From: Bradyrhizobium viridifuturi
GTDB taxonomy: Bacteria > Pseudomonadota > Alphaproteobacteria > Rhizobiales > Xanthobacteraceae
Direction: 5' to 3'
DNA: 60,987 bases
Assembly (NCBI RefSeq): GCF_001238275.1
Contig: NZ_LGTB01000052.1
Span: 1 to 60,987 of the forward strand
Shown: piece by piece, positions 54,470 through 60,987 of the stretch
Position numbering within the stretch: the stretch's first letter is position 1
Layout: every line of letters starts with the position of its first letter
Notes under the pieces: generated by a model
What the model was told of the DNA's origin: nothing
The model's database searches: none
What the model saw: the letters and a program-made list of their open reading frames with translations, nothing else
Position numbers and translations under genes: made by a program

Positions 54470-55684
54470 ATGACCGACACTGCAACCACCAAGGCCGTAC
54501 CCGGCGCCAGCGCGCTGGTCGAGAAGGTTCCGCTCGAAACCTATGTGCCGCCGGCCAAGCCGTCGCTGATCGGGCTGTCGCGCGCGGAGATCGCCGATCT
54601 CCTGGGCGAGATCGGCGTGCAGGCCGGCCAGCGCAAGATGCGCACCCAGCAGCTCTGGAACTGGATGTATTTCCGCGGCGCCAAGAGCTTTGCCGAGATG
54701 ACCAACGTCTCGAAGGACATGCGCGCCGAGCTCGAGAAGCATTTTACCGTCGACCGTCCCGAAGTGGTCGCCGAGCAGATCTCCAATGACGGCACCCGCA
54801 AATGGCTGCTGCGGCTGCCGAGCGGCGACAAGGTCGAGCGGGCGCACGAGGTCGAGTGCGTCTACATCCCCGAGACCGATCGCGGCACGCTGTGCGTCTC
54901 CTCGCAGGTCGGCTGCACGCTGAACTGCGCGTTCTGCCACACCGGCACGCAGCGGCTGGTGCGCAACCTCACCGCGGGCGAGATCGTCGGCCAGGTGATG
55001 GTGGCGCGCGACCGGCTGAACGATTGGGCCGACCGCGAGGACGGCACGCGCCGCGTCACCAACATCGTGATGATGGGGATGGGCGAGCCGCTCTACAATT
55101 TCGACGCGGTGCGCGATGCGCTGTTGATCGTCGGCGACAATGAGGGCATCGGCATCTCCCGCCGCCGCATCACGCTGTCGACCTCGGGCGTGGTGCCGAA
55201 CATCCAGCGCACCGGCGAGGAGATCGGCGTGATGCTCGCGATCTCGCTGCACGCCGTGCGCGACGAGCTGCGCAACGAGCTGGTGCCGCTGAACCGCAAA
55301 TATCCGATCAAGGAGCTGTTGCAGGCCTGCCGCGATTATCCCGGCGCCTCGAACGCGCGGCGCATCACCTTCGAATATGTGATGCTCAAGGGCGTCAACG
55401 ATTCGCTCGATGACGCCAAGCTGCTGGTCAAGCTGCTCAAGGGCATTCCGGCCAAGATCAATCTGATCCCGTTCAACCCGTGGCCGGGCACCGCCTACGA
55501 ATGCTCGGACTGGGAGCAGATCGAAAAGTTCTCCGAATACATCTTCAACGCCGGCTATTCCTCGCCGGTGCGCACGCCGCGCGGCCGCGACATCCTCGCC
55601 GCCTGCGGCCAGCTCAAGTCGGAGACCGAGAAGCTCTCCGCCCGCGAGCGTCAGGCGCTGCGCGCGATGGCGATGACGGATTGA
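54470..55684 (+). CDS. rlmN: 23S rRNA / tRNA (adenine C2) methyltransferase
   Basis: 404 residues. RlmN methylates A2503 of 23S rRNA and A37 of some tRNAs by radical SAM chemistry. The cluster motif is GCTLNCAFCHTG (CX3CX2C, about residue 145), with QQLWNWMYFRG upstream, IVMMGMGEPLYNFDAVRDAL, and VRTPRGRDILAACGQL holding the second catalytic Cys near residue 380. Full length and intact. Confidence 0.95.
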   Translation: MTDTATTKAVPGASALVEKVPLETYVPPAKPSLIGLSRAEIADLLGEIGVQAGQRKMRTQQLWNWMYFRGAKSFAEMTNVSKDMRAELEKHFTVDRPEVVAEQISNDGTRKWLLRLPSGDKVERAHEVECVYIPETDRGTLCVSSQVGCTLNCAFCHTGTQRLVRNLTAGEIVGQVMVARDRLNDWADREDGTRRVTNIVMMGMGEPLYNFDAVRDALLIVGDNEGIGISRRRITLSTSGVVPNIQRTGEEIGVMLAISLHAVRDELRNELVPLNRKYPIKELLQACRDYPGASNARRITFEYVMLKGVNDSLDDAKLLVKLLKGIPAKINLIPFNPWPGTAYECSDWEQIEKFSEYIFNAGYSSPVRTPRGRDILAACGQLKSETEKLSARERQALRAMAMTD

Positions 55685-55691
55685 GAAGTGC

Positions 55692-55778
55692 CGTCATTGC
55701 GAGGAGCGAAGCGACGAAGCAATCCATTCCTCAGCAATGGTGGGTCATGGATTGCTTCGCTCCGCTCGCAATGACGGG
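55692..55778. repeat. Interspersed palindromic repeat, family B, copy 3
   Basis: Starts CGTCATTGCGAGGAGCGAAG and ends TTCGCTCCGCTCGCAATGACG, with inner AAGCAATCCAT / ATGGATTGCTT. It lies between rlmN and the next gene on the same strand, ending 11 bases before its start codon. Confidence 0.9.
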
Positions 55779-55789
55779 GAGCCTGTAGC

Positions 55790-56275
55790 ATGGCCTTGAT
55801 CGGCCGCCTGTTCGTCGTCGCGTTCGGCTTCTTGATGGCTTGCTTCGTGGCCGGGATCATCGTGGTCGGCGCGGTGCTGTATCCCGAGATCTCTGATTTC
55901 GGTGGGCGGATCGACCAGAGCGCCATCGATATCGTGCTCGGCTTCGGCTTTATCTTCATCTCGGGCTTTGCGCTGCTGCCGGCGCTGATCGTGGTGCTGA
56001 TCACCGAGGCGTTCTTCATCAGGGGCGTGCTGGCCTATGCGGTCGGCGGTGCCATCGTCGGCGCGGCCTGCTATCTCGGGCTGATCCCATTCGATCCTGA
56101 CACGATGCAGTTCCACGGCATCGTGCGCCGGCACATGGAGATCATGACCGGCGCCGGCATCGTCGCCGGGCTGGTCTACTGGCTGATCGCCGGCCGCGCT
56201 GCCGGCGCCTGGCGCGAGCCGCCGCGTCCCCTGCCGCCGCCCCCGCCATTGCCGTCGCAATCGCCGCGGCCGTGA
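55790..56275 (+). CDS. Integral membrane protein of unknown function
   Basis: 161 residues, four helices: FVVAFGFLMACFVAGIIVVG, ISGFALLPALIVVLITEAFF, LAYAVGGAIVGAACYLGLIP and GAGIVAGLVYWLIAG, then a Pro-rich tail. No enzyme motif is seen. It starts just after a repeat element and ends 39 bases before the PAP2 gene, so the two may be co-transcribed. Confidence 0.8.
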   Translation: MALIGRLFVVAFGFLMACFVAGIIVVGAVLYPEISDFGGRIDQSAIDIVLGFGFIFISGFALLPALIVVLITEAFFIRGVLAYAVGGAIVGAACYLGLIPFDPDTMQFHGIVRRHMEIMTGAGIVAGLVYWLIAGRAAGAWREPPRPLPPPPPLPSQSPRP

Positions 56276-56314
56276 TGCTTCCCATGCCCTCCCGCCTCGG
56301 CTAAACCGCGCGCC

Positions 56315-57097
56315 ATGAACCGGACCGGACTTTTCATTGCGCTGGCGCTGGCGCTCGTCGTCGGCATCCTGTTCGGGATCTATCCCGAGCTCGACCTCAA
56401 GCTGGCGGCGCTGTTCTACAATGCCGCGCAGAACACCTTCCCCGTGAAGCTCGATACCGTGGCGCAGTTCGCGCGCGATGCGGCGATGTGGATCGCCTGG
56501 GCGCTGGTGCTGCCGGCGATCGTGACCATCGTCTGGAAATTCATCCGGCCGGACCGGCCGATGCTGATGTCCGGCCGCGCCGCGGTGTTCCTGCTCACCA
56601 CGATGCTGCTCTCGGCCGGCGTGCTCACCAACCTCACCTTCAAGAACTATTGGGGCCGGCCGCGGCCGGTGTTCGTGACGCAGTTCGGCGGCGATTTGCC
56701 GTTCAAGCCGTGGTGGGACCCGCGCGGTGGCTGTCCGCGCAACTGCTCGTTCTTCTCCGGCGAGGGCGCCACCGCGTTCTGGACCTACGCGCCGGCGGCG
56801 CTGACGCCGCCCGCCTGGCGGCCGCTCGCCTTTGCCGGGGCGACCGTGTTCGGCATCGTCACCAGCGGGCTTCGAATGGCGTTCGGCGGTCATTTCTTCA
56901 CCGATGTCGCGATCGCCGGCCTGGTGTCGTTCTTCACCGTCTGGCTGTTTTATGCGCTGATCTACCGCTGGGCGGCGACCCGGTTGACCGACGCCCAGGT
57001 CGATGCCGCGCTGACGCGGCTCGCGATGCCGGGCTACCGCTGGATGCAGCGCTGGCGCCGCGGCGGCAAGGCGGAGCCCAGCCAGCCCGAGGCCTGA
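56315..57097 (+). CDS. PAP2 family lipid phosphatase, LpxE-like
   Basis: 260 residues with about six helices. Motif 1 is KNYWGRPRP (KX6RP), motif 3 is RMAFGGHFFTD (RX5HX3D). Motif 2 reads SFFSGEGAT, with Glu where most PAP2 proteins have His (PSGH). This arrangement occurs in membrane phosphatases acting on lipid A or isoprenyl phosphates. Removal of lipid A phosphate would suit bradyrhizobia, whose lipid A lacks phosphate, but the substrate is inferred. Confidence 0.85.
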   Translation: MNRTGLFIALALALVVGILFGIYPELDLKLAALFYNAAQNTFPVKLDTVAQFARDAAMWIAWALVLPAIVTIVWKFIRPDRPMLMSGRAAVFLLTTMLLSAGVLTNLTFKNYWGRPRPVFVTQFGGDLPFKPWWDPRGGCPRNCSFFSGEGATAFWTYAPAALTPPAWRPLAFAGATVFGIVTSGLRMAFGGHFFTDVAIAGLVSFFTVWLFYALIYRWAATRLTDAQVDAALTRLAMPGYRWMQRWRRGGKAEPSQPEA

Positions 57098-57177
57098 TTA
57101 AAGGCGTGCCCCGCCTTCGGAAATTTGTTATCGCGACTCCCTGAAACCTTATCCATTTCGACCGATTGGACCGTCCC

Positions 57178-58514
57178 ATGAGTACGATTCTGAAAAGCCT
57201 GCCTACTGGCGAAAAAGTCGGCATCGCGTTCTCGGGCGGACTCGACACCTCGGCGGCGCTGCTCTGGATGAAGCTGAAGGGTGCCAAGGTGTTCGCTTAT
57301 ACCGCCAATCTCGGCCAGCCCGACGAGGCGGATTACGACGCGATCCCGCGCAAGGCGATGGATTTCGGCGCCGAGAAGGCCCGCCTGGTCGATTGCCGCA
57401 CCCAGCTGGTCCATGAAGGCATTGCCGCGATCCAGTCCGGCGCGTTCCATATCTCGACCGGCGGCATCACCTATTTCAACACCACGCCGCTCGGCCGTGC
57501 GGTCACCGGCACGATGCTGGTCGCGGCGATGCAGGAGGACGGCGTCAACATCTGGGGCGACGGCTCGACCTTCAAGGGCAATGACATCGAGCGCTTCTAT
57601 CGCTACGGCCTGCTGACCAACCCGAGCCTGCGGATCTACAAGCCCTGGCTCGACCAGCAGTTCATCGACGAACTCGGCGGCCGCGCCGAGATGTCGGCGT
57701 TCATGACCGCGCAGGGCTTCGCCTACAAGATGAGCGCGGAGAAGGCCTATTCGACCGACAGCAATCTGCTCGGCGCGACGCATGAGGCAAAGGATCTCGA
57801 AAGCCTGTCGAGCGGCATCACCATCGTCAACCCGATCATGGGCGTGCCGTTCTGGCGTGCCGATTGCGACGTGAAGCCCGAGAAGGTCGTGGTGCGCTTC
57901 GAGGAGGGCCAGCCGGTCGCGCTGAACGGCAAGACGTTTGCCGATCCGGTCGCGCTGTTCCTGGAAGCCAATGCGATCGGTGGCCGCCATGGCCTCGGCA
58001 TGAGCGATCAGATCGAGAACCGCATCATCGAAGCCAAGAGCCGCGGCATCTACGAGGCGCCCGGCATGGCGCTGCTGCACGTCGCCTATGAGCGCCTGGT
58101 CACCGGCATCCACAACGAGGATACGATTGAGCAGTACCGCATCAGCGGCATGCGGCTCGGCCGGCTGCTGTATCAGGGCCGCTGGTTCGATTCGCAGGCC
58201 TTGATGCTGCGCGAGACCGCGCAGCGCTGGGTGGCGCGCGCCGTCACCGGCGAGGTGACGCTCGAGCTGCGCCGCGGCAACGACTATTCAATTCTCAACA
58301 CCGAGAGCCCGAACCTGACCTATGCGCCGGAGCGGCTCAGCATGGAGAAGGTCGAGGACGCCCCCTTCACGCCGGAACACCGTATCGGCCAGCTCACGAT
58401 GCGCAACCTCGACATCGCCGACACTCGCGCCAAGCTTGGCTCTACAACAAGACTGGATTGATTTCGAGCGGCGAAGGCGCGCAGATCTTCCAGCTCGAGA
58501 ACGACAAGGATTGA
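57178..58514 (+). CDS. argG: Argininosuccinate synthase (frameshifted near its 3' end)
   Basis: 445 residues when repaired. It joins citrulline and aspartate with ATP to give argininosuccinate. VGIAFSGGLDTSAALLWMKL is the ATP pyrophosphatase loop, ANLGQPDEADYDAIPRKAMD follows, and GDGSTFKGNDIERFYRYGL is the substrate site. The written frame ends at 58461 after RAKLGSTTRLD. One missing C at 58440/58441 (GGCTCTAC for GGCCTCTAC) restores LYNKTGLISSGEGAQIFQLE and a stop at 58512-58514, the expected C terminus. Essential for arginine synthesis, so an error is likely. Confidence 0.93.
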
Positions 58515-58544
58515 GTTGGGCGCGACCGCGCCACAAACTCGGTG

Positions 58545-58676
58545 TCGTCCCGGGCAAGCGAAGCGCGACCCGGGACCCATAACCACGACCGTCAATTGTT
58601 GCGCAAGGCTGGGGCCCCAGCTCGCTTCAGCAACGCGATCCTGTGATTACGAGTCCTGCTTTCGCAGGGACGACGG
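58545..58676. repeat. Interspersed palindromic repeat, family A, copy 2
   Basis: Opens TCGTCCCGGGCAAGCGAAGC and GGGACCCATAACCAC, closes GTGATTACGAGTCCTGC and TTTCGCAGGGACGACGG. It matches the copy at 2345-2480 in both arms. It lies between argG and the convergent TetR gene. Confidence 0.85.
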
Positions 58677-58686
58677 AGAGAGCCGG

Positions 58687-59277
58687 TTACTTCACCCTCA
58701 GCGCATCGAGCAGCGAGCCGAACGCACGCGCGTAGTCTGTTCCGGTCTTGCCGATGTCGGGCCCCGCGGACACCGCGACCGCTGCCTCCGTCACCGCACC
58801 CAGCAACAGCCGCGCCAACGGCTCGATCGGCTGCCGCGCGATCACGCCGGCATCCATCGCAGCCGCCAGCGCGCGCGGAAACTTGCCGCCGAAATGTTTT
58901 GCGTCGATCTCGCGCCAGCGCTCCCAGCCGAGCACGGCGGGGCCATCGCGCAGGATGATCTGTCCGATCGGGCCCTTCGAGCACGCCGCGAAATAACCTT
59001 GCGTGCCTGCCGCCATCGCCGCGAGCGGATCGTTTTCGGCGCGCGAGATGCGGTCGAGATCGGCGACGAGGTCGATCGACACCTGCTCGAACACCGCTTC
59101 GAACACCGCCTCCTTGGTCGCGAAGTGATGATAGACCGCGCCTTTTGCGACCCGCGCGCCGCTGGCGATGTCGTCCATCGTCGCCGCCGCAAAGCCGCGC
59201 TCGCCGAAGATGCGCCGCGCCGCCTTGACGATCGAGGCTCTGGTTTTCTCGCGCCGCTCGGCCTGGGTTGCCATCAT
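58687..59277 (-). CDS. TetR family transcriptional regulator
   Basis: 196 residues (one less if the second ATG is used). The HTH domain is ASIVKAARRIFGERGFAAAT, then MDDIASGARVAKGAVYHHFA with the usual TetR recognition helix ending in YHHF. The ligand-binding domain is unremarkable. Two near-identical dyads lie between it and the divergent SnoaL-like gene, which makes self-regulation and control of that neighbour likely. Confidence 0.92.
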   Translation of the reverse strand: MMATQAERREKTRASIVKAARRIFGERGFAAATMDDIASGARVAKGAVYHHFATKEAVFEAVFEQVSIDLVADLDRISRAENDPLAAMAAGTQGYFAACSKGPIGQIILRDGPAVLGWERWREIDAKHFGGKFPRALAAAMDAGVIARQPIEPLARLLLGAVTEAAVAVSAGPDIGKTGTDYARAFGSLLDALRVK

Positions 59278-59316
59278 CCATCTCTAACCCAGGTTCCGTG
59301 GCAGCGCCAGTTGACT

Positions 59317-59357
59317 TACCGACTATCAGTCGATAAATACCGACTAACAGTCGGTAA
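59317..59357. promoter_or_regulatory. Two tandem TetR-type operators
   Basis: TACCGACTATCAGTCGATAA (59317-59336) and TACCGACTAACAGTCGGTAA (59338-59357), 21 bases apart, each an inverted repeat with arms CCGACT / AGTCGG. They lie in the 94-base gap between the divergent TetR and SnoaL-like genes. This is the expected layout for a TetR repressor controlling both. Confidence 0.8.
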
Positions 59358-59371
59358 ATGGAGATTGCCCG

Positions 59372-59737
59372 ATGCCCTCACTCAAGACGCTGCAAGCCTT
59401 CGCTGACACGGTCGAAGCTAACGACCATGTCGGCGCGATCAGGAACTTCTACACGGCCGATGCCCGTACCCAGGAGAATGACGGCGAATGGCGCGTCGGC
59501 CGCGAGGCGCTGGCGGCGCGCGAGGCGGCGGTGCTGGCCGCGGTCTCCGGCGTCAAGACCACGCGGCTCGGGCCGCTGCTGCTCGACGGCGACCATTCGG
59601 CGATCTGCTGGCGGTTCGAATTCACCGGCAAGGACGGCAAGGTCCGCAGCATGGAGGAGGTCGCCTGGCAGACCTGGCGCGGCGAGGAGCTGGTCGAGGA
59701 GCGCTTCTTCTACGATCCGCAGCAGATGGCGCGGTGA
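59372..59737 (+). CDS. SnoaL/NTF2-like fold protein
   Basis: 121 residues. LQAFADTVEANDHVGAIRNF, then YTADARTQENDGEWRVGREA, and a beta-rich C-terminal half (SAICWRFEFTGKDGKVRSME, ERFFYDPQQM) fit the NTF2-like/SnoaL fold. Members include small isomerases and binding proteins; activity unknown. It is divergent from the TetR gene and shares its operator region, so it is probably its target. Confidence 0.85.
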   Translation: MPSLKTLQAFADTVEANDHVGAIRNFYTADARTQENDGEWRVGREALAAREAAVLAAVSGVKTTRLGPLLLDGDHSAICWRFEFTGKDGKVRSMEEVAWQTWRGEELVEERFFYDPQQMAR

Positions 59738-59751
59738 TCGGTGTTTGCTGC

Positions 59752-59776
59752 ACCTCTCCCGCTTGCGGAGGAGGTC
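59752..59776. repeat. Short imperfect palindrome ACCTCTCCCGC...GGAGGAGGT
   Basis: A diverged member of the short CTCTCCC/GGGAGAG repeat type, also seen at 43592-43622. It lies 15 bases past the SnoaL-like stop codon. Confidence 0.45.
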
Positions 59777-59820
59777 GCGCAGCTCTTACACGGCTGCCAG
59801 TTCCCTCTCGCCAAAAAACA

Positions 59821-59848
59821 AAATGGCCGGGATCGCTCCCGGCCATTT
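59821..59848 (-). terminator. Intrinsic terminator of the OmpA-family gene
   Basis: On the minus strand the hairpin AAATGGCCGGGA-GCGA-TCCCGGCCATTT is followed by a T-rich run (TTTTGTTTTTT). It begins 23 bases after the OmpA-family stop codon. Confidence 0.88.
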
Positions 59849-59870
59849 CGTCGTGTGATGTCGCGTCGGC

Positions 59871-60987
59871 TCAGCGCGGCGGTGCGGCGGATGCGGTGCC
59901 GCCGTTGAGCAGCGGGGTGATGCGGCGGACGGTGACGCGCCGGTTGATGCGGCTCGGACCGTCGGTCTGCTCCTTCAGGTATTGAGAGCCGTAACCCTGC
60001 GAGGTGAGGTTTTCGGCCGGCACGCCGAACTGCTGGGTCAGCAACTCGGCCGCGGACTGCGCGCGGCGATCCGACAGCGACAGATTGTCGGTGTCGTTGC
60101 CGGTCGCATCGGTATGGCCTTCGATCAGGAACACCTCGCGCGGATTGCGCTGGATGGCCCGGTTGAGGCCGTCGGCGATCACCTGCAGCCTCGCCGCCTG
60201 ATCCGGCGGAATGGTCCACGATCCGGAGTCGAAGTTGATCGTGTTGAGGTCGATGCTCGGCATCTGCATGCGGACATTGGGGCTGTAGCGGATCTCTTCG
60301 AGCGAGTAGCGTCGATCGATCCGCTGCACCGGCGGTGCCTCCATGGTCTCGTAGATCACGTCGGGCGACGCGTCCTGGGCGTCGACGATGTAGCGATTGT
60401 AGGGAATGTTGACCACCGGCGGCGGTACGTCGACATAGAAGCCGCCGACCGCCCGCGGATCGCGATAGCTGTTGTCGATGATGACGAGCTCGCGCCCGCC
60501 GGGATCCCTGCGGATCCGGCGCAGCATCTGGCCGTCGGCACCGACCACCGTGATGATCTCGCTGCCGTCGGGACGGACCACGATGGTGCGGGTTTCGCCG
60601 CCGATCGTCTCAGTGCGGATGTCGCGCGCGCCATAGCGGAAACGATAGACGTCGTCGCCGCGCACATAGGCCTGGCCGCTCGGGTCGCGGATGATGACGC
60701 GGTCCGGCTCGGTGTAGATGGTGCGGCCGCCTTCGACCACTTCCTGCCGCTGGCCGCGGAGGTCGGCGATGCTGCCGCCGATGATGGCGCCGGCCACCAC
60801 GCCCGCACCGACCGCGGCGCCGATGGCGAGCGGCGTGATGTTGTCATGCCGCGGCGGCGGCGGCAGCGGCGCTGCGACCGCAGGCGCGGCGCGGAATGCA
60901 GGTGCAACCGTCGGCGGGGCGTATTGGGCCTGGCCGGGCGGCGGCGTTGCGGCGGCCGAGCCGGGGACGACTGTCGCGGCGGGGCGG
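59871..60987 (-). CDS. OmpA family outer-membrane/peptidoglycan-binding protein (5' end outside window)
   Basis: At least 371 residues; the frame is open to the right edge. A Pro/Ala-rich region precedes a glycine-zipper-like helix (LAIGAAVGAGVVAGAIIGGS). A long linker with repeated DPxG-type strands follows (VRPDGSEIITVVGADGQMLR). The C-terminal OmpA domain carries VFLIEGHTDATGNDTDNLSL, then LSDRRAQSAAELLTQQFGVP and GPSRINRRVTVRRI, with the Asp/Arg peptidoglycan-binding residues. It should tether the outer membrane to the cell wall. Confidence 0.9.
   Translation of the reverse strand, partial: RPAATVVPGSAAATPPPGQAQYAPPTVAPAFRAAPAVAAPLPPPPRHDNITPLAIGAAVGAGVVAGAIIGGSIADLRGQRQEVVEGGRTIYTEPDRVIIRDPSGQAYVRGDDVYRFRYGARDIRTETIGGETRTIVVRPDGSEIITVVGADGQMLRRIRRDPGGRELVIIDNSYRDPRAVGGFYVDVPPPVVNIPYNRYIVDAQDASPDVIYETMEAPPVQRIDRRYSLEEIRYSPNVRMQMPSIDLNTINFDSGSWTIPPDQAARLQVIADGLNRAIQRNPREVFLIEGHTDATGNDTDNLSLSDRRAQSAAELLTQQFGVPAENLTSQGYGSQYLKEQTDGPSRINRRVTVRRITPLLNGGTASAAPPR

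Overview
The window reads as a high-GC alphaproteobacterial chromosome, most likely Bradyrhizobium or a close relative. This rests on family recognition from memory: the gpsA-tsaD / hemD-mitofilin-hemY block, the YggT-DUF167-folD-ppa block, the IalB-rlmN-argG block, and several families of short palindromic intergenic repeats. There are two tRNA genes (Thr-CGT and Ala-CGC). I see no rRNA, CRISPR array, intact insertion sequence, prophage, or nodulation/nitrogen-fixation gene.

Layout. 0-11.3 kb: the 5' end of acs, a DUF2059 protein, type IB topoisomerase, an EVE-domain protein, an alpha/beta hydrolase, a HAD hydrolase, gpsA and tsaD, then hemD, a mitofilin-like protein and hemY. 11.4-18.2 kb: an accessory patch starting at tRNA-Thr. 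It holds an 883-residue glycosyltransferase split by three 91-residue repeats, a periplasmic c-type-cytochrome/propeller protein, a degenerate copy of the tRNA-Thr 3' half, and a membrane cytochrome-b-like gene with decayed relatives of its 3' end nearby. 18.5-30.6 kb: small exported proteins, a polysaccharide deacetylase, an MFS exporter, a Tat-exported hydrolase, a P450, a class III cyclase, a TerB protein, an SDR, a glutamine amidotransferase and an enoyl-CoA hydratase. 30.8-40.0 kb: tRNA-Ala, YggT, DUF167, folD, ppa, GNAT, a DUF2269/SDR-DoxX/DCC group, an amine oxidase and typA. 40.3-44.4 kb: a tight minus-strand operon encoding an Lgt-like membrane enzyme, a tetraether-lipid-synthase-like radical SAM protein (COG1964-like) and four tandem paralogous two-helix membrane proteins, with a Crp/Fnr-type regulator upstream. 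44.6-61 kb: a receiver protein, an exported protein of unknown function, a cell-wall amidase, PhoD, a TAXI receptor, pterin dehydratase, a DUF1232 protein, a quinone oxidoreductase, a dienoyl-CoA-reductase-like SDR, IalB, rlmN, a PAP2 phosphatase, argG, a TetR regulator with its SnoaL-like neighbour, and a partial OmpA-family protein.

Two points matter most. First, at least seven genes, including argG, tsaD and the radical SAM gene, each carry a single-base deletion that restores a normal family protein when one G or C is put back. The apparent TsaD-GpsA fusion is one of these. A base-calling or assembly error is the simplest explanation. Second, the best candidate for an undescribed system is the Lgt-like / radical SAM / four-small-membrane-protein operon at 40.3-43.5 kb, plausibly a lipid- or membrane-modifying unit. 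The repeat-split glycosyltransferase in the tRNA-Thr patch is the second candidate.
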